Source: UBA1479 sp040218445 (GTDB lineage Bacteria; Pseudomonadota; Alphaproteobacteria; Rhodospirillales; Casp-alpha2). Taken from it: DNA of 64,000 nt. A model generated the notes under the pieces. It was not told where the DNA came from and did not search any database. It saw only the letters and a list, made by a program, of their open reading frames with translations. Positions 8,660 through 17,500 of the stretch are shown here, one piece after another. The position numbers were made by a program, and so were the translations under genes. The number at the start of each line of letters is the position of its first letter. The first letter of the stretch is position 1. The DNA lies in assembly GCA_040218445.1 (NCBI GenBank), contig JAVJRK010000004.1, positions 1-64,000 on the forward strand, read 5' to 3'.

Positions 8660-9925
8660 TCAGCCTTTCAGCCAGGGCGGCATCGCGTCGAAAGCCATGA
8701 ATTCATCGGCTTCGACGCGGCGGCGGACGACGGCATGGTCGCCGCCCGACACCAGAACCTCGGGAACCAGGGGACGGCCGTTATACGTCGATGCCATAAC
8801 GGCCCCATAGGCCCCCGCGGACCTGATCGCCAATAAATCGCCCGGCTTTACGGCGGGAAGATGGCGTTGCACGGCAAATGTATCACCGGTTTCGCAGACA
8901 GGTCCAACGACATCGACAACCTGCCGTTCACAATCCGCCGCCGGTTCGTTGACCGGAACGATGCCGTGATAGGCATCGTACAGGGCCGGGCGGATCAAAT
9001 CGTTCATGGCCGCATCGACGATCACGAAACGCCGCGTCGAGCCATCCTTGGCATAGAGCACCCGTGTCACCAGAATACCCGCGTTGCCCGCGATCAGGCG
9101 CCCCGGTTCGACCGATACATGACAGCCGAGCGGTCCGATGATGTCCTTGACCATGGCCCCGTATTCGGCCGGCGGCGGCGCCTGTTCATCGTTGTAGGGA
9201 ATGCCGAGCCCCCCGCCCAGATCCAACCGCTGAATATCGTGGCCTTGCCCACGCAGGTCAGTGGCCACATCGGCCAGCCGCTGATAGGCCGCCCGGTAAG
9301 GTGCCAAATCGGTCAATTGCGAGCCGATATGCACGGCGATACCCAGCGCGTCGATGCCCGGCAGATCGCGCGCCTTGGCATAGATATCGGGGGCGCGGTC
9401 CCAGTCGATGCCGAACTTGTTTTCCGCCCGGCCTGTGGTGATCTTGGCGTGGGTCTTGGCGTCCACATCCGGGTTGATACGGATCGCCACCGGCGCCGTC
9501 ACGCCCTTGGCCGCCGCCACCTGGGACAGGGCCTCAAGCTCGGGTTCCGATTCAACGTTCAGCTGATAAATCCCGGCATCCAGCGCCTGGGCCATTTCCG
9601 CCTGGGTCTTGCCGACCCCGGAGAACACGATCTTGGACGGGGACACCCCGGCGGACAGGGCGCGCTGCAACTCGCCGCCGGAAACCACGTCCGCGCCGGC
9701 ACCCATTTGCGCCAAGGTCTTGATCACCGCCAGGTTGCCGTTGGCTTTAACCGCATAGCAGATCGTGTGGTCAAGGCCGGCCAGGGCATCGTCGAACACC
9801 TTGAAATGGCGTTCCAACGTCGCCCGGGAATAGCAATAGAACGGCGTTCCCACCTGATCCGCCAGGTCGGCAAGGCTTACGTCTTCGGCTGACAGCAGCC
9901 CGTTTTTATAGGTAAAATGATCCAA
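8660..9925 (-). CDS. lysA: Diaminopimelate decarboxylase
   Basis: A 421-residue PLP enzyme (fold type III) that decarboxylates meso-diaminopimelate to L-lysine, the last step of lysine synthesis. The PLP lysine is K60 in CYAVKAN. Other family blocks are NVESEPEL, VHIGSQ, LGGGLGIPY, SVEPGRLI and the C-terminal VCETGD that completes the active site across the dimer, then GAYGAVMAS. It is the expected length. It lies 56 bases after a small lipoprotein gene and is probably co-transcribed with argH. Confidence 0.95.
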   Translation of the reverse strand: MDHFTYKNGLLSAEDVSLADLADQVGTPFYCYSRATLERHFKVFDDALAGLDHTICYAVKANGNLAVIKTLAQMGAGADVVSGGELQRALSAGVSPSKIVFSGVGKTQAEMAQALDAGIYQLNVESEPELEALSQVAAAKGVTAPVAIRINPDVDAKTHAKITTGRAENKFGIDWDRAPDIYAKARDLPGIDALGIAVHIGSQLTDLAPYRAAYQRLADVATDLRGQGHDIQRLDLGGGLGIPYNDEQAPPPAEYGAMVKDIIGPLGCHVSVEPGRLIAGNAGILVTRVLYAKDGSTRRFVIVDAAMNDLIRPALYDAYHGIVPVNEPAADCERQVVDVVGPVCETGDTFAVQRHLPAVKPGDLLAIRSAGAYGAVMASTYNGRPLVPEVLVSGGDHAVVRRRVEADEFMAFDAMPPWLKG

Positions 9926-9981
9926 GGGTCGGTTTCCGGTCTTTGTTCAATGGTGGCCCCGGCACGCCAGGGCCGGCCGGG

Positions 9982-10221
9982 TCATCTGCTGCGGTCCTGG
10001 ATGGGGTCCAGTTTCAGAAACTGGCTTTTATCCGCCGGCTCCTGTTTTTCTTCGGTCGGAACGGCCCTGTACGGATACTGCTTTTCCGGCGGAAAATAAG
10101 GATAATCTTGCGGGAATTCGGAACCGGCAGGATGCTTGGGCTGGTTCTTTCGCCCACAGGCACTCAGCCCCGCCGTGGCCAGCACGGCGAAACCCGTCGA
10201 AACAAACTGCCTGCGTGTCAT
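9982..10221 (-). CDS. Small lipoprotein (LptM/YifL-like)
   Basis: A 79-residue predicted lipoprotein. A twin-arginine-like n-region (TRRQF) and a short hydrophobic stretch lead to the lipobox LSAC with the lipidated cysteine near residue 22. The remainder is proline- and tyrosine-rich (DYPYFPP). It sits between argH and lysA, the position where many proteobacteria carry the small LptM-type lipoprotein associated with LptD maturation; that role here is inference from position and size. ATG 10221 is preferred over GTG 10227 because AGG lies at a usable distance. Confidence 0.7.
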   Translation of the reverse strand: MTRRQFVSTGFAVLATAGLSACGRKNQPKHPAGSEFPQDYPYFPPEKQYPYRAVPTEEKQEPADKSQFLKLDPIQDRSR

Positions 10222-10273
10222 GACCACCTGATCGTCCTGTCCGTCTTCCCGTCGTTCAACCGTCGTTACTGAC

Positions 10274-11704
10274 TTAATCCAGAAACCTTGTCCGTGCCGC
10301 GCCCGCCTGGGCCCGCACGTTGTCCGGTGCGGTGCCGCCGAAGCTGGTCCGGCTGGTCACCGAATTGTCGACGCCCAGCACCGAATATACGTCTTCGGTG
10401 ATGGCCGGGTCCACTTCGCGCATTTCCTCGACCGTCAGACCTTCCAATTCGCATCCCTTGGCCTCGGCCCTGGCGACGAGCGAACCGGTCACGTGATGGG
10501 CCTGGCGGAACGGCATGCCCAGCACCCGCACCAGCCAGTCGGCAAGGTCCGTCGCCGTGGAAAACCCGCGCGAGGCATCCGCCGCCATGCGGTCCGTGTT
10601 GAACTTCACATCACGCACCATGCCCGCCGTGGCGGCCACGGCCAGGGCGACGTTGTCGGCCGCATCGAACACGGCTTCCTTGTCTTCCTGCATGTCCTTG
10701 CCATAGGTCAGCGGCAGGCCCTTCATGACGATGACCAAGCCCTGGAACGCCCCGGCGATGCGCCCGACCTTGGCCCGCACCAGTTCGGCCGCATCGGGAT
10801 TGCGTTTCTGCGGCATGATCGACGAGCCCGTGGAAAACGCATCGGTGAAGGTAGCGAACCCGAATTGCTGCGAGCACCAGATCACCATTTCCTCGGCAAA
10901 ACGCGACAAGTGCACGGCCAGGATGGTCGCCGTGGACAGGAACTCCAACGCGAAATCCCGGTCGGAAACCGTATCCAGCGAATTGGCGGTCGGCCGGTCG
11001 AAGCCCAAGGCTTCTGCCGTCATGTGCCGGTCGATGGGAAAGGACGTCCCGGCCAATGCCGCGACACCCAGCGGGCATTCGTTCAAACGCCTGCGGCCAT
11101 CGGCCAGCCGGCTGCGATCGCGGCCCAGCATTTCCACATAGGCCAGCAGATAATGGCCGAGCGTCACCGGCTGCGCCCCCTGCAGATGGGTAAAACCGGG
11201 CATGACGGTCGCGGCTTCGGCCTCGGCGCGCGCGATCAGCGCGGCCTGCAGATCCTTGACGCCTGCGTCCAGGGCGTCGATGGCGCCCCGCACCCACAAT
11301 TTGAAGTCCGTGGCCACCTGATCGTTGCGCGACCGGGCCGTGTGCAGGCGGCCTGCGGGCTCGCCGATCAGGTCGGCCAGACGGCTTTCCACATTCATAT
11401 GAATGTCTTCAAGCGAGCGTTTAAAGGTGAACTTGCCGCCCGCGATCTCGTCCCGCACGGTTTCCAGGCCGCCGACGATGGCGTCGGCATCGGCATCGGC
11501 GACGATTCCCTGTTTCGCCAGCATGCGGACATGGGCGATCGACCCGGCGATGTCTTCGCCGGCAAGCCGCTTATCGAATTCGATGGAGGCATTGATTTCC
11601 TCCATAATGGCATCTGGCCCGGCATCGAAGCGCCCGCCCCAGATGCTCGAAGCACCGGAAACGTCCCCTTCGGTCGATCCGGACTTGCCCGGTGTGCGCG
11701 CCAT
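10274..11704 (-). CDS. argH: Argininosuccinate lyase
   Basis: A 476-residue homotetrameric lyase that cleaves argininosuccinate to arginine and fumarate. Family blocks are SSIWGGRF (N-terminus), HTARSRNDQVATD, MPGFTHLQGAQPV and the signature GSSIMPQKRNPD (about 285-300), which contains the catalytic serine. The ATG at 11704 follows AAGGAG by 6 bases, so the much longer open frame upstream is not used. It is divergent from the thioredoxin-like gene, with only about 60 bases between starts, and is followed by the small lipoprotein and lysA. Confidence 0.95.
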   Translation of the reverse strand: MARTPGKSGSTEGDVSGASSIWGGRFDAGPDAIMEEINASIEFDKRLAGEDIAGSIAHVRMLAKQGIVADADADAIVGGLETVRDEIAGGKFTFKRSLEDIHMNVESRLADLIGEPAGRLHTARSRNDQVATDFKLWVRGAIDALDAGVKDLQAALIARAEAEAATVMPGFTHLQGAQPVTLGHYLLAYVEMLGRDRSRLADGRRRLNECPLGVAALAGTSFPIDRHMTAEALGFDRPTANSLDTVSDRDFALEFLSTATILAVHLSRFAEEMVIWCSQQFGFATFTDAFSTGSSIMPQKRNPDAAELVRAKVGRIAGAFQGLVIVMKGLPLTYGKDMQEDKEAVFDAADNVALAVAATAGMVRDVKFNTDRMAADASRGFSTATDLADWLVRVLGMPFRQAHHVTGSLVARAEAKGCELEGLTVEEMREVDPAITEDVYSVLGVDNSVTSRTSFGGTAPDNVRAQAGAARTRFLD

Positions 11705-11767
11705 GGCTATCTCCTTAAGTCCAAGGCGTGTGTTTAGACGATCAAGCGTAAACGGACAGTGAACCGC

Positions 11768-12385
11768 ATGACGACCCGGAAGACCCTTAAAACCCCGAGA
11801 TCCACCGCAATCCTGTCGGCCCTGGCCGCCGCCGTCTTGATGAGTGGGGGGATTTTCACCATTCCCGCCGGCAATGCAAGGGCAGCGGAGACAACTTGTC
11901 CCGCCGATGCCCCCGCCCTGCCGAAATTCAAGCCCGCCGATCCGGCCACAACCCCTGTGACAGCATCTTTCCAGACCAGCGACGGAACGCCGGTCACGGT
12001 CGCCGATGTGGCCGGAAAGCGGGGTGCCGTCATTAATTTCTGGGCGACCTGGTGCGCGCCCTGCATCAAGGAAATGCCCGAATTGGACGCCCTGAAGGCC
12101 ACTTTGGCCGATGACGGAATTTCCGTGATTACGGTCAGCCAGGACCGTGGCGGGATGGAGGTGGTCAAGCCGTTCTTCGACAAACACGGATACAAGAACC
12201 TGGCGATCCACCTGGACCCCAAGGCCGCGTTCGCCCGCGCCAATAAGGTGCGCGGTCTGCCGACGACAATTCTTTACGACGCCACGGGCCGGGAGAAAGG
12301 CCGCCTGGAAGGGATCGCTGAATGGAACGCGCCGAACATCGTCGATTTCATCCGCGCCTGTCTGCCGTCCAAATCAGGCCGCTAA
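11768..12385 (+). CDS. TlpA-like thioredoxin-fold protein, exported
   Basis: About 205 residues with an N-terminal hydrophobic segment (about residues 14-36) ending in NARAAE, which reads as a signal peptide, and a thioredoxin fold with the redox motif WATWCAPC. The cis-proline loop is GLPTT. TlpA-type proteins reduce periplasmic disulfides, for example in cytochrome c or oxidase assembly; the partner here is unknown. Two starts are possible: GTG 11759 or ATG 11768, neither with a strong Shine-Dalgarno. It is divergent from argH and lies 4 bases before rusA, so the two are probably co-transcribed. Confidence 0.82.
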   Translation: MTTRKTLKTPRSTAILSALAAAVLMSGGIFTIPAGNARAAETTCPADAPALPKFKPADPATTPVTASFQTSDGTPVTVADVAGKRGAVINFWATWCAPCIKEMPELDALKATLADDGISVITVSQDRGGMEVVKPFFDKHGYKNLAIHLDPKAAFARANKVRGLPTTILYDATGREKGRLEGIAEWNAPNIVDFIRACLPSKSGR

Positions 12386-12389
12386 GACA

Positions 12390-12812
12390 ATGAACATCGA
12401 TCACGGCTGGCGCGGTGGGGGGAAATTCCGCATCGCCCGTGTCGATGGCCGCTTTCTGATCCGCTTTTCCGGCCTGACCAGCCGGGGCGGGCGCCTGAAA
12501 GCGGATATGGGAGATTTCTTCCGTAAGGAATACCGGGGATGGCGGCCCGATTTCCGGCCTTATGACGTCGCCATCTGGATCGAGATCACCGACGAAGCCC
12601 CCAAACGCCTGGACGTGGACAATGTGGCGAAGGCCGTGCTGGATGCCCTGACCGGTGCGGTGTGGAAAGACGACAGCCAGGTCATGCAGCTGATGGTGAA
12701 GAAGACCCTGTCGGAAACGCCGGGTATTACCGTTGCCCTCCGCCCGGCAAGCGAGGATACCCGGGGGCCGGACCTGGCCGGTTTATTGGCGGCGGCGGAC
12801 GCGTTAGAATAG
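12390..12812 (+). CDS. RusA family crossover-junction endodeoxyribonuclease
   Basis: A 140-residue protein with the RusA core RLDVDNVAKAVLDAL followed by VWKDDSQV. The acidic residues D75, D77 and D94/D95 fit the metal-binding triad of RusA, which resolves Holliday junctions. RusA is often prophage-borne in enterobacteria, but no phage genes surround this copy and its composition matches its neighbours, so it looks resident. It starts 4 bases after the thioredoxin-like gene and ends 5 bases before the lipoprotein gene. Actual resolvase activity is inference from the family. Confidence 0.78.
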   Translation: MNIDHGWRGGGKFRIARVDGRFLIRFSGLTSRGGRLKADMGDFFRKEYRGWRPDFRPYDVAIWIEITDEAPKRLDVDNVAKAVLDALTGAVWKDDSQVMQLMVKKTLSETPGITVALRPASEDTRGPDLAGLLAAADALE

Positions 12813-12817
12813 AGATC

Positions 12818-13135
12818 ATGATGTACCTGAAACACTTATGCTTCGGCTTCCTGGCTTTAAGTCTTTCGGCATGCAGCGTGGCGAAGTGGGAGCAACCCGG
12901 CGGATCAAAGGAACAGCTTGCCTTTGACCGCCAGGAATGCCGCTCGTTGGCGCATCGCGAAGTCGACCGCGTTCTTAAGCGACAACCCCTGCCGCAAGCC
13001 GAAACGGGCCCGTTGATCGGCAGCGAATACGACGCCGCCATGGCACGCTTTGACGCATCGAAGCAAAGCGATCGGTTTTTCACGACCTGCATGGAAAACC
13101 GCGGCTACCTGCGGTCCAGCAAACCGCTATTTTAG
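12818..13135 (+). CDS. Predicted lipoprotein, unknown function
   Basis: About 105 residues. A short signal sequence ends in the lipobox LSAC (cysteine near residue 19), followed by SVAKWEQPG. The mature part is charged and holds two further cysteines (QECRSL, TTCMENRG) that could form a disulfide. I do not recognise the family. The ATG at 12818 (or 12821) follows the rusA stop by 5 bases, so it probably belongs to the same transcript. Confidence 0.65.
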   Translation: MMYLKHLCFGFLALSLSACSVAKWEQPGGSKEQLAFDRQECRSLAHREVDRVLKRQPLPQAETGPLIGSEYDAAMARFDASKQSDRFFTTCMENRGYLRSSKPLF

Positions 13136-13238
13136 CACCCCGCCGGATTCGGCTTTGAATATAACGCACCTGTGCTTATCTCACCCGTGAGCACTTGAGA
13201 TTGCGCATAAAAATTCATCTTTTCAGGAGGAGAAGCAC

Positions 13239-13898
13239 ATGGGACTGACAATCGGTGATACCGCACCTGATTTCACCGCCGAAACCACGGAAGGCAGCAT
13301 CAACTTCCATGATTGGATCGGCGACGGCTGGTGCATTCTGTTTTCCCATCCCAAGGACTTCACGCCCGTCTGCACCACGGAACTGGGCTATATGGCGAAG
13401 CTTCAGCCGGAATTCGCCGCCCGTAACGTGAAGGTCATCGGGCTGAGTGTCGATTCCGTGGACGATCACGCCGCCTGGTCGAAAGACATCGCCGAGACCC
13501 AAGGCACCGCCCCGAATTATCCCATGATCGGCGATTCCGATCTGGCGGTCGCCAAGCTTTACGGCATGCTGCCGGCCGATGCCTCGGGCGGCGCCAAGGA
13601 ACGCAACGCCATGACCAACATGACCGTGCGGACGGTGTTCGTGATCGGCCCCGACAAACAGATCAAGCTGTGCCTGACCTACCCCATGGCGACAGGACGG
13701 AATTTCGATGAAATTCTGCGCGTCATCGATTCCCTGCAGCTGACGGCCAAGCATCAGGTCGCGACGCCCGTGAACTGGCAGCAGGGCGAAGACGTGATCA
13801 TCGTCCCCGCCGTGTCCGACGAAGCCGCTAAGGAAAAATTCCCGGGCGGCTGGAAGACGGTGAAGCCCTATCTGCGGATCGTACCGCAACCCAAGTAG
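13239..13898 (+). CDS. 1-Cys peroxiredoxin (Prx6/AhpC-TSA family)
   Basis: A 219-residue thiol peroxidase that reduces peroxides. The peroxidatic site is DFTPVCTTE, with C45 and T42. The arginine block (TVRTVFVIG) and the long C-terminal arm (VNWQQGED, the PGGWKTVKPYLR block) match the Prx6 subfamily, in which no resolving cysteine is used. A strong AGGAGGAG Shine-Dalgarno lies before ATG 13239. The 103-base upstream gap contains a small palindrome, CTCACCCGTGAG. A strong intrinsic terminator follows. The reductant is not evident from the neighbourhood. Confidence 0.92.
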   Translation: MGLTIGDTAPDFTAETTEGSINFHDWIGDGWCILFSHPKDFTPVCTTELGYMAKLQPEFAARNVKVIGLSVDSVDDHAAWSKDIAETQGTAPNYPMIGDSDLAVAKLYGMLPADASGGAKERNAMTNMTVRTVFVIGPDKQIKLCLTYPMATGRNFDEILRVIDSLQLTAKHQVATPVNWQQGEDVIIVPAVSDEAAKEKFPGGWKTVKPYLRIVPQPK

Positions 13899-13934
13899 GC
13901 GCCCCCGGCAGGCGACCAACACATCACGCAAATA

Positions 13935-13969
13935 AAAACGGCGGCCCCCGCATCGGGAGCCGCCGTTTT
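13935..13969. terminator. Bidirectional intrinsic terminator
   Basis: Perfect 11-base arms AAAACGGCGGC (13935-13945) and GCCGCCGTTTT (13959-13969) enclose an inner CCC/GGG pairing. It has U-tracts on both strands. It lies between the convergent peroxiredoxin and DUF1127 genes and serves both. Confidence 0.85.
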
Positions 13970-13992
13970 CTTGGTCTTGGTAGCGCTGGCGC

Positions 13993-14448
13993 TTAAGCGG
14001 CCAAGCGATCGTCGCGGCGCGGCGTCGTACCGGACGCGGCCGGCACGAGATAGTAAAGTTCCGCGGCCGTGCGGGTCGAACCCGGCACCCGGCCGTTGCC
14101 CGCGAAGGCACCGGCGACCAGAGACTGAATGTCATCGCGGCGGATGCCGATGTCGCGCAGCATGCGGTCGTCCAGGGCCATCAGCTGACGGCGCATGGCG
14201 CTGCGGCGGAAACCGACGATCACCGAACGCAGCAGGGATTCAACACCCCGAACCAGCGGCAGGAAATAAATGTCTTCCTGCATCAGCCCCGGCTGCTGGA
14301 ACAGGTCCTGCTGGACCGGCTTGCTCTGTACGGGATTGATCGCCGCAAACGCACGCTTGACCGCGCGGGAAAAAGTCTGTGCCCGCAAGACACGGGCATT
14401 TTCAATAAGGTCCTGGATGGACGCTTGAGATTGGCTCATGGTCGCCAT
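13993..14448 (-). CDS. DUF1127 domain protein with N-terminal extension
   Basis: A 151-residue protein. The central to C-terminal part (about residues 78-108) carries the arginine-rich DUF1127 motif, recognisable as MALDDRMLRDIGIRRDDI. DUF1127 proteins are usually 45-100 residues; this one adds about 75 residues in front and a 40-residue tail, both without known domains. Some small DUF1127 proteins affect RNA turnover and phosphate or carbon metabolism in alphaproteobacteria; that role is not shown here. ATG 14448 follows AGGAG by 8 bases. It ends at the shared terminator, and a TGC-type palindrome lies about 100 bases upstream of its start. Confidence 0.8.
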   Translation of the reverse strand: MATMSQSQASIQDLIENARVLRAQTFSRAVKRAFAAINPVQSKPVQQDLFQQPGLMQEDIYFLPLVRGVESLLRSVIVGFRRSAMRRQLMALDDRMLRDIGIRRDDIQSLVAGAFAGNGRVPGSTRTAAELYYLVPAASGTTPRRDDRLAA

Positions 14449-14550
14449 TGTCGTAACTCCTGATAGATGCCGTGGGCTGACCCTGAATGGATATCGCCGG
14501 CGACTGCGTTGGGCGGAACTTATGCCTGTCGGCGATATGCGAAAACATCA

Positions 14551-14569
14551 ATTGTTGCACTGCAGCAAT
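14551..14569. promoter_or_regulatory. TGCA-type palindromic operator candidate
   Basis: ATTGTTGCA-C-TGCAGCAAT is a 19-base dyad with one mismatch (a G-T position). It lies between the divergent DUF1127 and aminopeptidase P genes. Alternating TGC/GCA dyads of this kind resemble the sites of PhaR-type regulators of polyhydroxybutyrate storage; the assignment is inference. Confidence 0.45.
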
Positions 14570-14669
14570 GCAATAAATGCATATCTAAGTGTGAGGAAAA
14601 TCACAGACCGTTTCCTGAATTTGCATGTCTTCGCTTGCCCTTAGTCCCCGACCTTCATAGCTTGAGCCC

Positions 14670-16544
14670 ATGGACGCGAAATCACCCGCCGCCGCCCGCA
14701 CGACCGGACGCCCGAAACTCTCCGCCACCGGCACGCTGGCACCTACCCATGACCGCCTGAAGCGCCTGCGCGCGGAACTGGCGCGGCGCGGTCTGGACGG
14801 CTTCATCCTGCCGCGCAGCGACGAACACCAGGGCGAATACGTCGCCCCCCGTTCCGAACGTCTGTCCTGGCTGACAGGATTTACCGGCTCGGCCGGTTTG
14901 GCGGTCGTGCTGACCCGCCGGGCCGCCCTGTTCACCGATGGCCGCTATACCCTACAGGCCGCCGCCCAGGTCGACGGCGACCTTTACGACCTGCGTCACA
15001 TTTCTCAGGAACCGGCCACGGACTGGATCGCCGAAACCCTGCCCAAGGGGGCGAAGCTCGCCTATGACCCCTGGCTTCTGACCCCCGCCCAGGTGCCGCG
15101 TTACCGCGAAGCCTGCGAGCAGGCAGGCGGCACGTTGGTACCGGTCGACGGCAACCCTGTCGACGCCGTCTGGTCCGACCAGCCCCCCGCCCCCGACGCC
15201 CCCGTGCGGGCCCATCCCCTGAAATACGCCGGCCTGGGATCGGCCGACAAACGCCGATCCATTGCCGCCTCCCTGAAGGCCCAAGGCCAGCATGCACAAA
15301 TCCTGTCGGCACCCGATTCCATCGCCTGGCTGTTGAACATTCGCGGGTCGGACGTGCCGCGCACGCCGCTGGTCCTCAGCTTTGCCGTGATCCACAAGGA
15401 CGCAACCGTCGATTGGTTCATCGACCAAACCAGAATTCCACCGGCGGTGGCCCGGCATCTTGGCAAGGAAGTCCGCATCAAACCGGCGGATGCCCTGGGC
15501 GAGGTTCTTGACCGCCTGGGCGGCAAACAAGCCCGCGTGCGCATCGACCCCACGGCCGACCCCATGTGGATCGCGGCCCGCCTGGCCGATGCCGGAGCAC
15601 GCGTCGACCGGGGGCAGGACCTTTGCATTCTGCCCAAAGCCCGCAAGAACAAGACGGAAATCGACGGCATGCGCGCGGCCCATCTGCGCGATGGCGTGGC
15701 GGTCGCCCGTTTTCTCTGCTGGCTTGCGGACGAAGCCCCTCTTGGCAAACTGACCGAACTGGATGTTTCCGACCGCCTTTATGCCTTGCGCCGGGAAAAC
15801 GACCTGATCCGCGATCTCAGCTTCGACACCATTTCCGGCAGCGGGCCCAACGGCGCCATCGTCCATTACAAGGCGACCGAGAAAAGCAACCGGCGGCTTC
15901 GTCCGGGCGACATGTATCTGGTCGATTCCGGCGCGCAATATCTGGACGGCACCACGGATATCACCCGCACGGTGTACATCGGCCATTCGGGCCAAAAAGC
16001 GCCGACCAAGGAAATGCGCGACCGTTTCACCCGGGTCCTCAAAGGCCACATCGCCCTGGCCCGCGCGCGCTTTCCCAAGGGCACGACGGGATCGCAACTG
16101 GACCCACTGGCCCGGCAGTTCCTTTGGGCCCAGGGTCTGGATTTCGACCACGGCACGGGCCATGGCGTGGGCAGCTATCTTTCCGTCCACGAAGGGCCGC
16201 AGCGGATTTCAAAAGCGGCCAGCACGGTCGCGCTGGAGCCCGGCATGGTGATCTCGAACGAGCCCGGATATTACAAGACAGGCGCCTTTGGCATCCGCAT
16301 CGAAAATCTGGTGCTGGTCAGGGAAGCAAAAGCCCCCAGGGGCGCCGAGCGCGATCTGTTGGAATTCGAAACCCTGACCCTGGCCCCCATCGACCAAGCC
16401 CTGGTCGAAACAAGCCTGTTGGATCAGGAAGAACGCGCTTGGTTGGATGCCTATCACGCACGGGTCCGCAAGGCGTTGTCGCCACTGGTCGACCCGGCCA
16501 CCCGCGCCTGGCTGGAAAAGGCGACGGTGCCCCTTCCGAAATAA
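14670..16544 (+). CDS. Xaa-Pro aminopeptidase (M24B, long three-domain form)
   Basis: A 624-residue cytosolic metallopeptidase that removes an N-terminal residue preceding proline. Two creatinase-like N-terminal domains (about residues 25-330) precede the pita-bread catalytic domain. Metal ligands are visible as VDSGAQY (about 418-424), TTDITRT (about 429-435), GTGHGVG (about 493), SNEPGYY (about 528) and IEN (about 545). The length matches the long (about 600-residue) form found in eukaryotes and many alphaproteobacteria rather than E. coli PepP (441). ATG 14670 has no obvious Shine-Dalgarno. It is convergent with the LysR gene, with a 16-base gap. Confidence 0.92.
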   Translation: MDAKSPAAARTTGRPKLSATGTLAPTHDRLKRLRAELARRGLDGFILPRSDEHQGEYVAPRSERLSWLTGFTGSAGLAVVLTRRAALFTDGRYTLQAAAQVDGDLYDLRHISQEPATDWIAETLPKGAKLAYDPWLLTPAQVPRYREACEQAGGTLVPVDGNPVDAVWSDQPPAPDAPVRAHPLKYAGLGSADKRRSIAASLKAQGQHAQILSAPDSIAWLLNIRGSDVPRTPLVLSFAVIHKDATVDWFIDQTRIPPAVARHLGKEVRIKPADALGEVLDRLGGKQARVRIDPTADPMWIAARLADAGARVDRGQDLCILPKARKNKTEIDGMRAAHLRDGVAVARFLCWLADEAPLGKLTELDVSDRLYALRRENDLIRDLSFDTISGSGPNGAIVHYKATEKSNRRLRPGDMYLVDSGAQYLDGTTDITRTVYIGHSGQKAPTKEMRDRFTRVLKGHIALARARFPKGTTGSQLDPLARQFLWAQGLDFDHGTGHGVGSYLSVHEGPQRISKAASTVALEPGMVISNEPGYYKTGAFGIRIENLVLVREAKAPRGAERDLLEFETLTLAPIDQALVETSLLDQEERAWLDAYHARVRKALSPLVDPATRAWLEKATVPLPK

Positions 16545-16560
16545 ACCCTTCAGCCCGCGG

Positions 16561-17469
16561 TCACCCTGCTTGGGCGGCGGGCGCATCGTCCGAAACGGTC
16601 AGATGGCGCATCAGTTTCTGCGCCACGGCGGGCAGGCCCGCGGCCTCGCGTACGCCCAGCAAAAGCCGCCGATGGGCCCAGGGGTCGGTCAGGTTACAGA
16701 CCGCCAGGCGCGCATTCATGAACGGCATGACCGCCCCCTTGGGCAAGAAGGTGATCCCCAGGCCTTCTTCGACCATGGCGCGCAGGCCGTCGAAACTGGA
16801 AACCTGCAATCGGCAATCCAGTATGCCCCCGGCTTCCCGCGCGGCCTCTTGCATGCGGGCGTGCAGGGAACTGCCCGTCTGCAGGCCGACGACGGGATAG
16901 CCGAGGACATCCTTGAACGACAAATCCCGCCCGTGATCCAGCGGATGACCGGCCGGCATCAGCACCATCAGGTGGTCCGTGCGGTAGGGATAGGTTTCCA
17001 GCCCGCCGGGATCGGCGGCTTCGGAAAACAGGCCCAGGTCGGCATGGCCGTCGGCGACGTCCTGAACGACGTCGGCGCTGACGCGTTCGGTCAAATCGAT
17101 GCGGATTTCCGGATTGTCTTCCAGAAAGGCGGCAAGCTCGCCCGGCAGGAACTGCGTCACGCAGGATGTATTGGCCGCGACCCGCACATGGCCGCGCACC
17201 CCGGCGCCGAATTCGCTAAGTTCCGCCTCCATCCGGTCGGACAGGCGCAGCAGGTTCAGGGCATGGCGGCACAGGGCCTCGCCCGCCGGTGTCGGCTTCA
17301 CCCCGCCCCGCGAGCGGTACAGCACCGGCGCCCCCAACTGCTGTTCCATGTCGGAAAACCGCCGGCTGACGGCCGAGGTCGCAACATTATGGCGTGCCGC
17401 CGCCCCCATGATGCTGCCTTCCTGAACGGCGGTCACGAACAGACGCAGGGTCGTCAGATTGAAGCGCAT
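16561..17469 (-). CDS. LysR family transcriptional regulator
   Basis: A 302-residue LTTR. A winged helix-turn-helix occupies about residues 1-60 (LRLFVTAVQEGSIMGAAARHN, cut here by its usual helix pattern). The substrate-binding domain starts near residue 90 (GHVRVAANTS). The start ATG 17469 is preceded by AAGGAA. It lies 31 bases downstream of the HMG-CoA-lyase-like gene on the same strand, so it is probably the last gene of that operon and may regulate it. Its effector would then be an acyl-CoA or organic acid; that is inference. Confidence 0.88.
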   Translation of the reverse strand: MRFNLTTLRLFVTAVQEGSIMGAAARHNVATSAVSRRFSDMEQQLGAPVLYRSRGGVKPTPAGEALCRHALNLLRLSDRMEAELSEFGAGVRGHVRVAANTSCVTQFLPGELAAFLEDNPEIRIDLTERVSADVVQDVADGHADLGLFSEAADPGGLETYPYRTDHLMVLMPAGHPLDHGRDLSFKDVLGYPVVGLQTGSSLHARMQEAAREAGGILDCRLQVSSFDGLRAMVEEGLGITFLPKGAVMPFMNARLAVCNLTDPWAHRRLLLGVREAAGLPAVAQKLMRHLTVSDDAPAAQAG

Positions 17470-17500
17470 GGCCTGTCTTCCTTCCCTGCCTACTCTGTCC

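Noticed and set aside
10274..12211. Open frame on the minus strand extending argH upstream to 645 codons
   Set aside because: The conserved argininosuccinate lyase N-terminus and AAGGAG before ATG 11704 fix the start. The extension runs antisense through the thioredoxin-like gene.
12390..12812. Prophage remnant around rusA
   Set aside because: No integrase, capsid, lysis or repressor genes are nearby, and the composition matches the neighbours.
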